This document shows, piece after piece, positions 15,006 to 24,485 of a stretch of 35,014 nt of DNA. Source of the DNA: Muribaculaceae bacterium (GTDB taxonomy: Bacteria; Bacteroidota; Bacteroidia; Bacteroidales; Muribaculaceae); assembly GCA_910573745.1 (NCBI GenBank), contig CAJSYI010000030.1:1-35014 (forward strand). Direction: 5' to 3'. Within the stretch, counting starts at the first letter, position 1. Every line of letters begins with the position of its first letter. A model generated the notes under the pieces. It saw nothing but the letters and a program-made list of their open reading frames with translations. It searched no databases and had not been told where the DNA came from. A program made the translations under genes and the position numbers.

Positions 15006-17546
15006 ATGAACAAGACTTCATTGTCAATACTTTTTCTCGCTCCCCTTACGGTGGCCGGGGCTGCCATTGCCGCTTCACGCCATGCTGAGCGAGTGGAGGC
15101 TCTTCCTCCTGTCAAGGTGCAGATGCCGATTGTTGGCGACACTGCTCTCGCTCCGCACAGGTTTTCCGACGTGCAGTTGCTGGAAGGCGCGTCAAGGCGT
15201 CATGTAAAGACCACCCGGAGCCAAATTGAGACTACAGACACCGCCGGGTATTTCAAGCTAAGCAAGCCGGCATCCGGCAGGGTGGTGGAAACTCTGGTAA
15301 CTACCCTCAGGCCGGAACGATTCATAAAGGGTTCGCTCAAGGTAACGTCGGCGAGCGTGTTTGAAGTCATGGTGGACGGGGTGTCCAAAGGATCGAAAGC
15401 CAAGCCTGACAGTGCCGTCACAGCCTCAAGCGTAGTTGCCGTGCCGATTGAGCTTGAGCCGGAACGCACTGCCGATATCATGGTAAAGGTGCTGACCGAC
15501 AGTGAGGCAAAGAATGATCCGGCCGTTAAAATAGAGTTTGAGCCTGAGTCTAAGTATTCAGATGTGAATTATTCGCTGGTTCCCGAGAAGAAGCACCGTT
15601 TCTCGATTTATGACATGAGCGACGGGCCTCGTGCAAGATCCACGAGCATGTCGCCCGACGGCAAATATGTGATTACCCGTTTTGTGGAGGTGTTCTCCGA
15701 AAAGGAACAGCGCACATGGTCAACGTTGACCGAGACCAAGACTGGAAAGATAATCAATGCCAGCCTCAACGGAAGCGCGGGCTGGATGCCTTCGGGATCT
15801 ACGCTTTACTACACCGTGAAGCGAGGCGATTCGTATGACTTGGTGAATATATCGCTGCCGTCGCAGTCTTCTGAGACTGTGGCCACGGGATTGCCCACAG
15901 GCGACATAATCTGGAGTCCGGACGCTTCGTATTTCGTTTACTACAAATATGTGCCGGGAACACGCAAGGAAGGGATTATGCAGCGCTATTCCTCGCCCGA
16001 TGACCGTATGCCAGAGAACCGCGACCGCTACTATCTGATGAAGTATGACCTTTCGACTTCCGTGGCGCAACCGTTGACTTACGGCGGTGCCACCACTTAT
16101 CCTGACGGGTTCAATGCCGACGGGTCGAAGATGCTTATCAAAGCTATGCGTGAGAATACGTCGGAATATCCGTTCTACAAGACAGACCTCATTCAGGTCG
16201 ATATGAAGACTATGGCCGTGGACACGCTTGTTAAGGCAAACGGCGATCTTTCGTCGGCAGTGTATTCTCCTGACGGCAAAAGCCTTTTCATCGTGGGTGG
16301 CCCGAGCCTATTCGGGAAACTCGGCGTGAATGCCGGTGATCATCCTATTGCCAATGATTTCGATTCGCAGGGCTATCTTTTCGACATCGCATCCAAGAAG
16401 GTAACGCCAATGACACGCGACTTCGATCCTGCAATCCAAGGCGAACCCGTATGGAATGCATCAGACGGCAAGATCTATTTCAGGGCAGAGGAAGGTTTCT
16501 TCGTGCCTGTGTATTGTCTCAATCCGGCAGACGGTTCCATAAAGAAACTTCCGGTAGCCGCCGACAATGTGGCCAACTTCTCGATAGGGAACAGGGAGGA
16601 CCGCTATATGTCATACACGGGGCAGGCATATGAATATGCAGGACGCGCGTATCTGATGGATCTTAAGACCGGCAAATCCACGGTTATGGCCGATCCGGAT
16701 GCCGAAAGGCTTGCGGAAGTCAATTTCGGCAAGACCCAGCCTTGGAAATTCACTGCTTCCGACGGAACTGAAATCGATGGTATGATGTGTCTTCCGCCTG
16801 ACTTCGACCCGAACAAGAAGTATCCTCTCATAGTCTATTATTACGGTGGCACGTCTCCTTCGCAGAGAGGGATGAGCCATGCCTACATACCCCAGCTTTT
16901 CGCTTCACGTGATTATGTGGTGTACATCCTGAATCCGAGCGGCACCACAGGCTATGGGCAGGAGTTCTCGGCGCGCCATGTCAATGCATGGGGCAAGCGC
17001 ACGGCCGACGAGATAATTGAAGGAGTGAAGAAGTTCTGCGAGGAGCATCCTTATGTGGACTCCAAGAAAATCGGATGTCTCGGTGCGTCCTACGGAGGTT
17101 TCATGACAATGTATCTGCAGACGCTCACCGACATCTTCTCTGCTGCCGTCTCGCACGCCGGCATCTCAAATGTTACGAGCTATTGGGGTGAAGGCTACTG
17201 GGGATATTCCTATAATTCCGTGGCTGCCGCAAAGTCATATCCGTGGAACAATCCTGATCTGTTCACCAAACAGGGAGCTTTGTTCAATGCCGACAAGATC
17301 CATACTCCTCTTCTTCTGCTTCATGGAACCGAAGACACAAACGTTCCTATTGGCGAGAGCATTCAGCTGTTCAATGCCCTGAAGGTGCTCGGAAGGGATG
17401 TGGAGTTCATCACGGTAGAAGGAGCCAACCACGTAGTGAAGGAATACGACAAGCGTATAGTCTGGCACGCCACAATAATGGCATGGTTTGCCAAATGGCT
17501 TCAGGACGATTCCCGCTGGTGGGACTCGATGTATGGCGATAAATGA
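15006..17546 (+). CDS. S9 family serine peptidase (DPP-IV-like)
   Basis: An 846-residue exported prolyl-oligopeptidase-family enzyme. A signal peptide (about 1-22) is followed by a roughly 120-residue region with no recognised domain. Then comes a beta-propeller with repeated SPDG/SPDA units (about 205-560) that filters substrates. The alpha/beta hydrolase domain is at about 590-846. The catalytic triad is visible: Ser695 in GASYGGF, Asp777 in HGTEDTNVP and His809 in EGANHVV. Such enzymes cut dipeptides or short peptides from proline-containing substrates in the periplasm. A terminator follows the stop. All catalytic residues are present, so it should be active. Confidence 0.92.
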   Translation: MNKTSLSILFLAPLTVAGAAIAASRHAERVEALPPVKVQMPIVGDTALAPHRFSDVQLLEGASRRHVKTTRSQIETTDTAGYFKLSKPASGRVVETLVTTLRPERFIKGSLKVTSASVFEVMVDGVSKGSKAKPDSAVTASSVVAVPIELEPERTADIMVKVLTDSEAKNDPAVKIEFEPESKYSDVNYSLVPEKKHRFSIYDMSDGPRARSTSMSPDGKYVITRFVEVFSEKEQRTWSTLTETKTGKIINASLNGSAGWMPSGSTLYYTVKRGDSYDLVNISLPSQSSETVATGLPTGDIIWSPDASYFVYYKYVPGTRKEGIMQRYSSPDDRMPENRDRYYLMKYDLSTSVAQPLTYGGATTYPDGFNADGSKMLIKAMRENTSEYPFYKTDLIQVDMKTMAVDTLVKANGDLSSAVYSPDGKSLFIVGGPSLFGKLGVNAGDHPIANDFDSQGYLFDIASKKVTPMTRDFDPAIQGEPVWNASDGKIYFRAEEGFFVPVYCLNPADGSIKKLPVAADNVANFSIGNREDRYMSYTGQAYEYAGRAYLMDLKTGKSTVMADPDAERLAEVNFGKTQPWKFTASDGTEIDGMMCLPPDFDPNKKYPLIVYYYGGTSPSQRGMSHAYIPQLFASRDYVVYILNPSGTTGYGQEFSARHVNAWGKRTADEIIEGVKKFCEEHPYVDSKKIGCLGASYGGFMTMYLQTLTDIFSAAVSHAGISNVTSYWGEGYWGYSYNSVAAAKSYPWNNPDLFTKQGALFNADKIHTPLLLLHGTEDTNVPIGESIQLFNALKVLGRDVEFITVEGANHVVKEYDKRIVWHATIMAWFAKWLQDDSRWWDSMYGDK

Positions 17547-17573
17547 ATGTGGAATTAGAATAGATTCAAGACA

Positions 17574-17614
17574 TCAGGGATGCGCGTTAATGGCGCGTGT
17601 CCCTGAGCATTTTT
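17574..17614 (+). terminator. Terminator after the S9 peptidase gene
   Basis: TCAGGGATGCGCG (17574-17586) pairs with CGCGTGTCCCTGA (17594-17606), 11 Watson-Crick pairs plus two G-U pairs, with a 7-nt loop. T-rich sequence starts at 17610. It lies inside an apparent upstream extension of the next gene and so helps fix that gene's start at 17620. Confidence 0.82.
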
Positions 17615-17619
17615 CATAT

Positions 17620-17952
17620 ATGAAAAAATACGTGTTTGCGACAGTGGCATTGTTGGCTTTTGTCGGATGCAGAGGGACGGAGCGAGCCGAAGCTGTGGAG
17701 GCTGCGGTAGAGGCAGCGCAGATGGAGGGCCGCACCGCCGCAAGGGAGTTTGTCAACGCCCAGTGGAAGGATACGATGGAGCTTCAGAAGCGTCTGTTGG
17801 AAGTCCGTGCGAAGCAGAGCAAATATGTAGAAAACAAGGTGCCCGAGGCTGCGGCTGCTTTTGATACCGCTTTTGTGAATACGTTGAAGACCGTCCGTCC
17901 CGACGTGGCACGCCATCTTGACAAGAAACCTTCATCTCTCCTTACGAAATGA
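17620..17952 (+). CDS. Small lipoprotein, unknown function
   Basis: A 110-residue protein starting MKKYVFATVALLAFVGC, a lipoprotein signal with Cys17. The mature part is a charged, Ala/Glu-rich helical segment (about 20-100). I do not recognise the family. The start is placed after the terminator hairpin. The gene overlaps the following DUF2400 gene by 4 nt (ATGA), so the two are translationally coupled. No transcript start was identified between the terminator and the ATG. Confidence 0.72.
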   Translation: MKKYVFATVALLAFVGCRGTERAEAVEAAVEAAQMEGRTAAREFVNAQWKDTMELQKRLLEVRAKQSKYVENKVPEAAAAFDTAFVNTLKTVRPDVARHLDKKPSSLLTK

Positions 17953-18734
17953 CCAGCAAGACAATTGTTCCTGATGATGTGGCAGAACTCCTTCGTGCCG
18001 AGGCTGCACGGATAAATACCCCGGAATTCATCCTTGCCGATCCTGTCCAGTTTCCCCGGCGTTTTTCGAAAATACAGGACATCGAGATAGCGTCGCTCCT
18101 TGCTGCCATCATAGCGTGGGGCAACCGCACTATGATATGCCGCGATGCAGACCGTCTGTTGGGATGGATGGACAATTCTCCCTATGCTTATCTGATGGAC
18201 AAAGGATATGAACAGTTTCCGGAAGACAGGAACATCCACCGTACTTTCTTCGGACGCCATTTCCGTTGGCTGATGCGCGGCCTTCATGAGATTTATACCC
18301 GCTATCCTTCTCTTGATGCTTTCTCCTCTGCTTGCGGAGCCGGAGCGGACGAGGCTCCGGCATGGAAGCTTGTCGAGGAGATGCAGAAGGTGATATGCGG
18401 GGTGAACGGCGGCGAGGCATGTCCGCAATGCCTTCCTGTCAATCTCCGTAATTCGGCTCTCAAACGCATAAATATGGCTTTGAGATGGCTTGTGCGCGAT
18501 GACGGGATAGTGGATATGGGTGTGTGGAAATCAATACCGAAGAGCAAGCTTTTCATACCGCTTGACGTGCATGTCGGCAACGTTTCTCGTCAGCTCGGAC
18601 TGCTCGGCCGAAAGAGCAATGACCGAAAGAGCGTGGAAGAGCTTACGGGAAAGCTCCGGATTCTCAATCCGTCAGACCCGTCCGTGTTTGACTTCGCCCT
18701 TTTCGGCATCGGCATCAACTCCAAGAACACATGA
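17949..18734 (+). CDS. TIGR02757/DUF2400 family protein
   Basis: A 261-residue cytoplasmic protein of the conserved Bacteroidetes family TIGR02757. Recognisable blocks are DIEIASLLAAIIAWGNRTMI, LNMALRWLVRDD-like (INMALRWLVRDDGIVDMGVW), IPLDVHVGNVSRQLGLL and the C-terminal FDFALFGIGI. The fold resembles helix-hairpin-helix DNA glycosylases, but the activity is not established. It is coupled by ATGA overlaps to the lipoprotein upstream and nearly to the glycosyltransferase downstream. Confidence 0.88.
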   Translation: MTSKTIVPDDVAELLRAEAARINTPEFILADPVQFPRRFSKIQDIEIASLLAAIIAWGNRTMICRDADRLLGWMDNSPYAYLMDKGYEQFPEDRNIHRTFFGRHFRWLMRGLHEIYTRYPSLDAFSSACGAGADEAPAWKLVEEMQKVICGVNGGEACPQCLPVNLRNSALKRINMALRWLVRDDGIVDMGVWKSIPKSKLFIPLDVHVGNVSRQLGLLGRKSNDRKSVEELTGKLRILNPSDPSVFDFALFGIGINSKNT

Positions 18735-18748
18735 TTGTCAATCTAAGT

Positions 18749-19867
18749 ATGAAAATACTGTATTGTCTGCCTTTATTGTATAATTCCGGTGGAATAGAGA
18801 GGATCGTAACCGCTAAAGCCAACTGGTTTGTAGAGCATGGACATGAAGTCGTGATGGCATTGTCCGACAATAAAAAACGAAATCCATATTTCCCTTTGAA
18901 TCCTAAAATCAGAATTTATGAGCTTAACGTCAATTATCTCGACGATATGGGTTGCCATCCGTTGAAATGGCATATCAATCAAAAAAAAAGGAAGAGGCTC
19001 CACAAGTCGGCATTGAATGATGTCATACAGAAAGAGAATCCGGATGTGGCGATTTCTGTTTTTGCCGAGGAGTCTAAGTTTCTTTATGACATAAGACACT
19101 CTTGCCGTAAAATCATTGAGTTTCATTTCACTCGTTATCATAAGGTTTACAGCGGCAGACAAGGCTTGAGAAAGATGCTTGACAGATGGAGGACTTTTGC
19201 GGCAGGGAGACTGGTCGCAAAGTATGATGATTTTGTCGTATTGACTGAGCGCGACAAGCAATCTTGGCCTCAACTCGATAATATTCATGTCATTCCCAAT
19301 TTTATTGTCAATAAACCAGAAGGGATTGCGGCCTGCAAGCAAAAAAGAGTCGTAGCGTTCGGACGATTGGCCCATCAAAAAGGTTTTGACAGGCTTGTCG
19401 ACATATGGCAAAAGGTCTGTTATGATTTCCCTGATTGGCGTCTTGACGTGTACGGCAGCGGAGAGGATGAGGTCAGTCTTACTGAATATTCTGAGTCGTT
19501 GATAAAGAACGGGAGTCTGGTTTTTCATAAGCCTGTAACGGATGTGTATCGTGAGATGCAGAAAAGCTCCATATATGTAATGTCGTCCCGGTATGAAGGT
19601 TTCCCAATGGTTTTGTTGGAAGCATCTTCTGTAGGATTGCCGTGCATAAGTTTTGACATTGATTGCGGTCCCTCTGACATAATAGAAGACGGAAAAAGCG
19701 GCTTTCTTGTACCCGATGGATGTGTAGACGTATTTGCGGAAAGGCTGAGGAAATTGATGACTGACGAGAATTTGCGGATTGGGATGAGCCGGGAAATGAA
19801 AAAGGTTTCTGAAAAGTTCTCTTCAACCGCAGTTATGAAGAAATGGGAGCGGTTGATTGAAGGATAA
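18749..19867 (+). CDS. GT4 family glycosyltransferase
   Basis: A 372-residue GT-B glycosyltransferase, starting MKILYCLPLLYNSGGIERIV, which has the Gly-rich N-terminal loop of the family. The C-terminal domain has VVAFGRLAHQKGFDRL and the nucleotide-sugar-binding E-x7-E pair (Glu-Gly-Phe-Pro-Met-Val-Leu-Leu-Glu in SRYEGFPMVLLEAS), then GFLVPDG. It likely adds a sugar to a lipopolysaccharide or capsule precursor. An earlier ATG at 18731 overlaps the upstream stop as ATGA and would add six residues; either start is possible. Base composition is more AT-rich than the upstream genes, consistent with a transferred glycan gene. Confidence 0.9.
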   Translation: MKILYCLPLLYNSGGIERIVTAKANWFVEHGHEVVMALSDNKKRNPYFPLNPKIRIYELNVNYLDDMGCHPLKWHINQKKRKRLHKSALNDVIQKENPDVAISVFAEESKFLYDIRHSCRKIIEFHFTRYHKVYSGRQGLRKMLDRWRTFAAGRLVAKYDDFVVLTERDKQSWPQLDNIHVIPNFIVNKPEGIAACKQKRVVAFGRLAHQKGFDRLVDIWQKVCYDFPDWRLDVYGSGEDEVSLTEYSESLIKNGSLVFHKPVTDVYREMQKSSIYVMSSRYEGFPMVLLEASSVGLPCISFDIDCGPSDIIEDGKSGFLVPDGCVDVFAERLRKLMTDENLRIGMSREMKKVSEKFSSTAVMKKWERLIEG

Positions 19868-19921
19868 CCGCATAAGCTGCTGTCTGTGATTTCTGTTTGT
19901 TGTTATTGCTTGATTCCAGAT

Positions 19922-20674
19922 TCAGTATTCGACGTAATCAAGCTTTTTAAATATTTTGGATGCCACTATAATCTTACGGAAATTGTTTCTTGTCCAGAAA
20001 AACAGGCGTTCTGAGAAACATCTGTTCTCTTCTTTTTTTGGTTTTACGTATGAGAATTCCAGACTTTGTTTGGTTGGTGTTACTGATGGCGGCAGCATTA
20101 TTTTCAATTCTATTTTATGACGCTTGCATATAGGGATAAATTCATCTGATACGCATCCAGGACGCTTGTTTATCAGAAGTTTAGCAGCTTTGGGATTCAG
20201 TGCATATGCATAAGCCCCATATACATATAGGCAAGGAGAGACAAGTCGTGTGCAAAGAGGGGAGTTAATATCGTTGACGTATCTTCTTCGATATAAGCCT
20301 GCTCCGCCGAGCATGAGCAGCCTGGGACGGTCGGATGAAAGCCATTCGTCGACTTCTTTCAGTTCATTCCTCATATCGCGGAGAATGTGGATGTCGTCTT
20401 CCAGTATCAGCGTGTTGACTCCGGTTTCTTTAATTCTCCTGTATGCCTTTTGATGAGACAGGGTGCATCCGATTTCACCTGGCCTAGGGTTCCGATGATA
20501 ATGGCGGCGGAATCGTCTGCTGTCAAACGCTCTGTCTGTTTCTTCCGGAGAAAGTCTGCGTCCGTCGACGGCTTCAATCACCTCTACGTCAAGGTAGGGA
20601 TGTGCATTAAGCTGTTCATTAAGCGACCGGAGACGGTCTGTCGATTGAGGAAGATTGATTACCAATGTTTTCAT
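19922..20674 (-). CDS. GT25 family glycosyltransferase
   Basis: A 250-residue protein of the LOS/LPS-type glycosyltransferase family 25. It begins MKTLVINLPQSTDRL, carries VIEAVDGRRL, the GEIGCTLSHQKAYRRI block and the metal-binding acidic motif LEDD (Glu92-Asp94). Its start overlaps the flippase stop by 4 nt, so the two form an operon. It converges on the GT4 gene. Role: transfer of a hexose, often galactose, to a surface glycan; acceptor unknown. Confidence 0.9.
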   Translation of the reverse strand: MKTLVINLPQSTDRLRSLNEQLNAHPYLDVEVIEAVDGRRLSPEETDRAFDSRRFRRHYHRNPRPGEIGCTLSHQKAYRRIKETGVNTLILEDDIHILRDMRNELKEVDEWLSSDRPRLLMLGGAGLYRRRYVNDINSPLCTRLVSPCLYVYGAYAYALNPKAAKLLINKRPGCVSDEFIPICKRHKIELKIMLPPSVTPTKQSLEFSYVKPKKEENRCFSERLFFWTRNNFRKIIVASKIFKKLDYVEY

Positions 20675-22215
20675 CGATGGATGGTTTTTGAGATTATGCG
20701 GCGTGTGAACATCCGCATTCCTTTTGTGAATGCCATCTGGAACGCATATAATATTGTCCCAGTGGCCAAAACTGTGCCAAGTGCAAACAAAGTGAACTCT
20801 TTGGCATTGTCGGGCGTAGGAGTCGAGAAATTTCTGTCAATAATCCAGATGATGGATAATGTGGCGAATATTGCCGCTATGTGGTGCATATACAGGCGTA
20901 TGTAGATGCCTATCGGCTCCTTGAGACCCCAGCGGAAAAGGAAGTACGGTTTCCAAAGGAAAACAATCAGCAACAGGCTGACCACAACGCCCATCAGTAT
21001 GCCGTTGAGTCCCCATATCCATCCGAAAAGAACGGAAAGACCGAGATTCAGACACGCTTCCGCAATCGGTGCCCATACGTCTTGGAAAAGTCCGTATGCA
21101 TTTATGTAGGAGTCTACGGATGTTCTCGAGGCATTGAGGAAAAGAGTGAAGCAGATGATTGCAAGGGTGGACTGTGGAAGAATGTATTGCTCCCCGATCC
21201 AAAGAGTTATGAATGACGGTGTGAGTATGTACAGAGCTATTGAAGCCCCCGCGCTGATGTAGAATCGTACTGAGAACAGTTCGTCGAAAACGTTCATTAT
21301 CCTTTGCTTGTCGCCTGAGGCTACAAGGTTTCCCACACCGGCTCCGATGGAATTGAAAAGTGCGTTGAGGAGGAGTGCCAATCCGATTGTAATCGTAGTG
21401 TAGTTTGTATAATAGGTTACAAGGGTCAGCGATGCGAATGCGTATATTATCAGCGGACTTGTCTGTTGGAGAACGAAAGTGCTTATCTTGTGGAAGAAGA
21501 TCTGTTTGATTTTCGTTACGATTTCCGGATACTTTTTTTTCAGTTCTGCAGAAGTGCTTATGCCTGTTTTCAGGAAAGGATAAGTGCGTCTCACCATTGC
21601 GCTCAGGGCTATGGATGCGATTACAGCAAACCCTCCTTCAAGCACGAGCCACCATATGTATGGGTTCTCGCAATTCTTGATGATGAAGTATTGGACGATG
21701 AGCCTGGCCATCATGCATGCCTTGTAGCTGTAGGTGATTTTGTATTCCTTTTGGTCGGCGGAAAGAAGCACCTCCTTGTAGTTGACGAAATAGGACAGGA
21801 GGGCAGAAACGAGAAGGACTCCGAAAGATGCGTAAGCATACCACAAAGGGAGTTTCATCTTGGAGAATATGAATGGAAAGAATGCGCCTAAAACTACCGC
21901 ACCGGCAATGACAATCAGTGCTATGCGACGGTACATGTGCCCTTGCAAAGAAATTATCTCGTTTATTCGCTGCGTGTCCTTGTCGAAAAGGGGCTTGTAC
22001 AGCGAGAAGCCCACCGCTACGCCTATTCCGAGCTCTGCGATGTTGAGAAACTGAAGAAGGTTTCCGGCCGTGGTGTTGAGTCCGAGCACCTCGGCACCGA
22101 GGCGTTCGAGGAAAACGTCGCGGCAGAAAAACTGCAAGAGCAGATTTACCGCGAGAAACAAAAGAGCTACTGCGATGTTCTTTAAGCTTTTGGAAGTCCT
22201 CGACTGTTCAGCCAT
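20671..22215 (-). CDS. Polysaccharide flippase-like membrane protein
   Basis: A 514-residue integral membrane protein with 12-14 hydrophobic spans and the pattern of Wzx/MATE-like O-antigen or capsule flippases (NLLLQFFCRDVFLERLGAEVLGLNTT, ELGIGVAVGFSLYKPLF). It would move a lipid-linked oligosaccharide across the inner membrane. First gene of a two-gene operon with GT25, behind a consensus promoter. No polymerase (Wzy) is in view, so the locus is incomplete in this window. Confidence 0.88.
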   Translation of the reverse strand: MAEQSRTSKSLKNIAVALLFLAVNLLLQFFCRDVFLERLGAEVLGLNTTAGNLLQFLNIAELGIGVAVGFSLYKPLFDKDTQRINEIISLQGHMYRRIALIVIAGAVVLGAFFPFIFSKMKLPLWYAYASFGVLLVSALLSYFVNYKEVLLSADQKEYKITYSYKACMMARLIVQYFIIKNCENPYIWWLVLEGGFAVIASIALSAMVRRTYPFLKTGISTSAELKKKYPEIVTKIKQIFFHKISTFVLQQTSPLIIYAFASLTLVTYYTNYTTITIGLALLLNALFNSIGAGVGNLVASGDKQRIMNVFDELFSVRFYISAGASIALYILTPSFITLWIGEQYILPQSTLAIICFTLFLNASRTSVDSYINAYGLFQDVWAPIAEACLNLGLSVLFGWIWGLNGILMGVVVSLLLIVFLWKPYFLFRWGLKEPIGIYIRLYMHHIAAIFATLSIIWIIDRNFSTPTPDNAKEFTLFALGTVLATGTILYAFQMAFTKGMRMFTRRIISKTIHR

Positions 22216-22237
22216 ACACGGTTTTCGTTTGCGTCTG

Positions 22238-22269
22238 CAAATTTACCAATTTTCCATGTCCTGTACAAA
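22238..22269 (-). promoter_or_regulatory. Promoter of the flippase-GT25 operon
   Basis: Read on the minus strand: TTTG (22269-22266), a 20-bp spacer and TAAATTTG (22245-22238), an exact consensus match. Transcription would start near 22233, 18 nt before the ATG at 22215. Confidence 0.82.
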
Positions 22270-22323
22270 TTGCAGATGGCTATTATTGCCGTGCTTGAAG
22301 TCGGGCGACATTCCGAACTTTCT

Positions 22324-23724
22324 TCATACGACCGAGAAGGAGGGATTGACGAGAAAGAGTTTCTCGGTGGCTCGAGTTACCGCCGTGTAGAGCCATCGGT
22401 AGAAGTCCGGGCCGATGGCTTCGGGCGCTATAGTGCCTACGTCGAGATAGACATGTCTCCATTGTCCGCCTTGTGCTTTGTGGCATGTTACGCAATAGGC
22501 GTACTTTACCTGTAAGGCATTGTAATAAGGGTCGTTCATTACGCCTTTTATTTTTTGGGAATATTCGCCTTCGTATGAGTCCGCCACGACAGTGAAGAAT
22601 CGCTGCTGCTCGTCGCGTGGAATCGTTGGCCCGTCTGACATCAGGCTGCGTAGCATTATCTTCACCCCTAACGGTTCGGGGCGGGATGGGACTTGCAGTT
22701 CAGCATCGACGAAATACCTTCCGTGTGCCTTTTCGAGATTGCCGACCCATTTCACTTCGACTGTTTCCCCGTTGGCGATGAATCCTTTCACTTTGTTTTT
22801 GGCGCACCAGTAATAGTCGTTGCGGCTCACTATGAGGCGTTCTCCTCGTTGGATTGCGTCTTCGGCAAACAGGACTCGAGAGCGTATCTGCGCGTTGAAG
22901 TTGTTGGCTCGCTTGTTCGAGCGGCTTATTATAAGGGTCTCTTCAGTCCCCACCTTTGCCCAAGAACTTGACAGGCAATCGGCAAGCTCGGTGGGGGAAA
23001 CGGTTTCGACATCCGTGAATCCCGAGGCTTTCAGATGGAATTTCATTGACGGCTTGCCGAAAAGGAAGCGTCTGATTGCGGTGGCATTGGCAAGTATGCC
23101 GCTTTCGTGGCTCTGACGCATGGAATTGCGCAGGTTGTACGCTTCGGGGAACAGACCGAGTTGACGTAGCCTTACGAGGTTCATCGCAGGACTGTCAGTG
23201 TGTCCTACAGGGGGCAGCTGGGCCACGTCGCCGACAAACACTATCGAGCATCCGGGTGCGGAGTATACGAATCTGACAAGATGGAGCAGTAGACTGCGGT
23301 CTCCGCCGGCATCGGTAATCATCGAAGCTTCGTCAATGATGAATATTGTGTCGGTGAGGCGGTTTGCTGCGAGTATGAAGTTCTCGTTTCCTGGTTCGTG
23401 GCTGATGGGCCGGTAAATATGGCGATGGATGGTGGAAGCCGGAGAACCGGAAAATTCCGATGCCACTTTCGCGGCGCGTCCTGTGGGGGCGAGCGTTACG
23501 GATTTGATGTTGAATGATGCAAGGCTCTTTATCAAGGCCGCCATGACGGATGTCTTTCCGGTTCCCGCGAATCCGTTCAGTACGAACGCCTTGCGAGGTT
23601 CGTTGCAGAAAACGAATTTTGATAAAGCCTCAATCAGTCCTTTCTGTTCCGGTTCAGGCCTGAAAGTGAGGTTTGCGATGCAGAGTTCGATGAGATTGGC
23701 TTGGTCGGCGATTTGGTGTGTCAT
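22324..23724 (-). CDS. RecD-like superfamily 1B DNA helicase/ATPase
   Basis: A 466-residue cytoplasmic protein. It has Walker A GFAGTGKT (51-58), LAPTGRAA (78-85), Walker B IIDEAS (129-134) and motif III VFVGDVAQLPPVG (162-174). The C-terminal UvrD-like part has VTCHKAQGGQW and YTAVTRA. This matches the short RecD/Dda-like helicases of Bacteroidales. They unwind DNA 5' to 3' and are thought to act in repair or replication restart; the exact role is not known. Complete gene, divergent from grpE. Confidence 0.9.
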   Translation of the reverse strand: MTHQIADQANLIELCIANLTFRPEPEQKGLIEALSKFVFCNEPRKAFVLNGFAGTGKTSVMAALIKSLASFNIKSVTLAPTGRAAKVASEFSGSPASTIHRHIYRPISHEPGNENFILAANRLTDTIFIIDEASMITDAGGDRSLLLHLVRFVYSAPGCSIVFVGDVAQLPPVGHTDSPAMNLVRLRQLGLFPEAYNLRNSMRQSHESGILANATAIRRFLFGKPSMKFHLKASGFTDVETVSPTELADCLSSSWAKVGTEETLIISRSNKRANNFNAQIRSRVLFAEDAIQRGERLIVSRNDYYWCAKNKVKGFIANGETVEVKWVGNLEKAHGRYFVDAELQVPSRPEPLGVKIMLRSLMSDGPTIPRDEQQRFFTVVADSYEGEYSQKIKGVMNDPYYNALQVKYAYCVTCHKAQGGQWRHVYLDVGTIAPEAIGPDFYRWLYTAVTRATEKLFLVNPSFSVV

Positions 23725-23869
23725 AGTTCAAAGTTAGACATTATTTTCAAGATAACGACATTATAATCAGCAAAACTGTTTTCCGGTTTGATTTGTTAGT
23801 GGTATGTGGCCTATTAACACTTTTTGGCTCGTGATTTGCATACGGAAATCTCAAAAATTGCAATAGATT

Positions 23870-24472
23870 ATGAAAGATAAAAACAGATATCATGCGGAGG
23901 AACCATTTCAGGACTCCGAGCAGGAAGGTATTCAAGCCGAAGATGTGGCTGTAGACGATGTCAATGCCGAAGAAGAACCTGTTCAGGAGGAGACGTCTGA
24001 ATCGGAAATCCTTCGACTAAATAAAGAGCTTGAAGAGTCCAAAGCCGCCATGGAGAAGGAAAAGCGGGAATATATGTTCCTGATGGCGGAATTCGACAAT
24101 TTCCGGAAGCGGACTCTTAAGGAGAAGTCGGAAATCATCAAAAACGCGGGCGAGCAGGTGTTCAAAGGGCTTCTGCCGATACTTGATGATTTTGAGCGTG
24201 GCATAGAAGCAGCTTCCAAGACAGACAATGCCGACTCTGTAAAGGAAGGAATGGTGCTGATATATAACAAGTTCAAGAAATACCTTGAGCAGAACGGCGT
24301 GAAAGAGATGGACACTAAGGATGCTGATTTCGACACCGAGCGGCATGAGGCTATTTCCGTAGTGCCTGTTGCAGAAGATTCCCGGAAGGGAAAGGTGCTT
24401 GATACTGTGCAGAAAGGCTACACTATCAATGATAAGGTGCTTCGCCATGCAAAAGTGGTGGTAGGCCAATAA
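23870..24472 (+). CDS. grpE: GrpE nucleotide exchange factor
   Basis: A 200-residue cochaperone that releases ADP from DnaK. It has an acidic N-terminal tail (about 10-45), a long coiled coil (about 45-85) and the GrpE head with NFRKRTLKEK, LLPILDDFERGIE and HEAISVVP; the family's C-terminal beta domain is complete. It is followed 13 bp later by dnaJ in the usual grpE-dnaJ order; dnaK is not in the window. I saw no consensus promoter or CIRCE element in the 145-bp gap before it. Confidence 0.96.
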   Translation: MKDKNRYHAEEPFQDSEQEGIQAEDVAVDDVNAEEEPVQEETSESEILRLNKELEESKAAMEKEKREYMFLMAEFDNFRKRTLKEKSEIIKNAGEQVFKGLLPILDDFERGIEAASKTDNADSVKEGMVLIYNKFKKYLEQNGVKEMDTKDADFDTERHEAISVVPVAEDSRKGKVLDTVQKGYTINDKVLRHAKVVVGQ

Positions 24473-24485
24473 TTAAGCAATAGTT

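Noticed and set aside
23729..23736. CAAAGTTA, a perfect minus-strand -7 element before the RecD-like gene
   Set aside because: It lies only 4 bp from the ATG, which would make the transcript leaderless, and no TTTG is found at the correct distance.
23725..23869. Heat-shock operator upstream of grpE
   Set aside because: No CIRCE-like inverted repeat and no consensus promoter with correct spacing was found.
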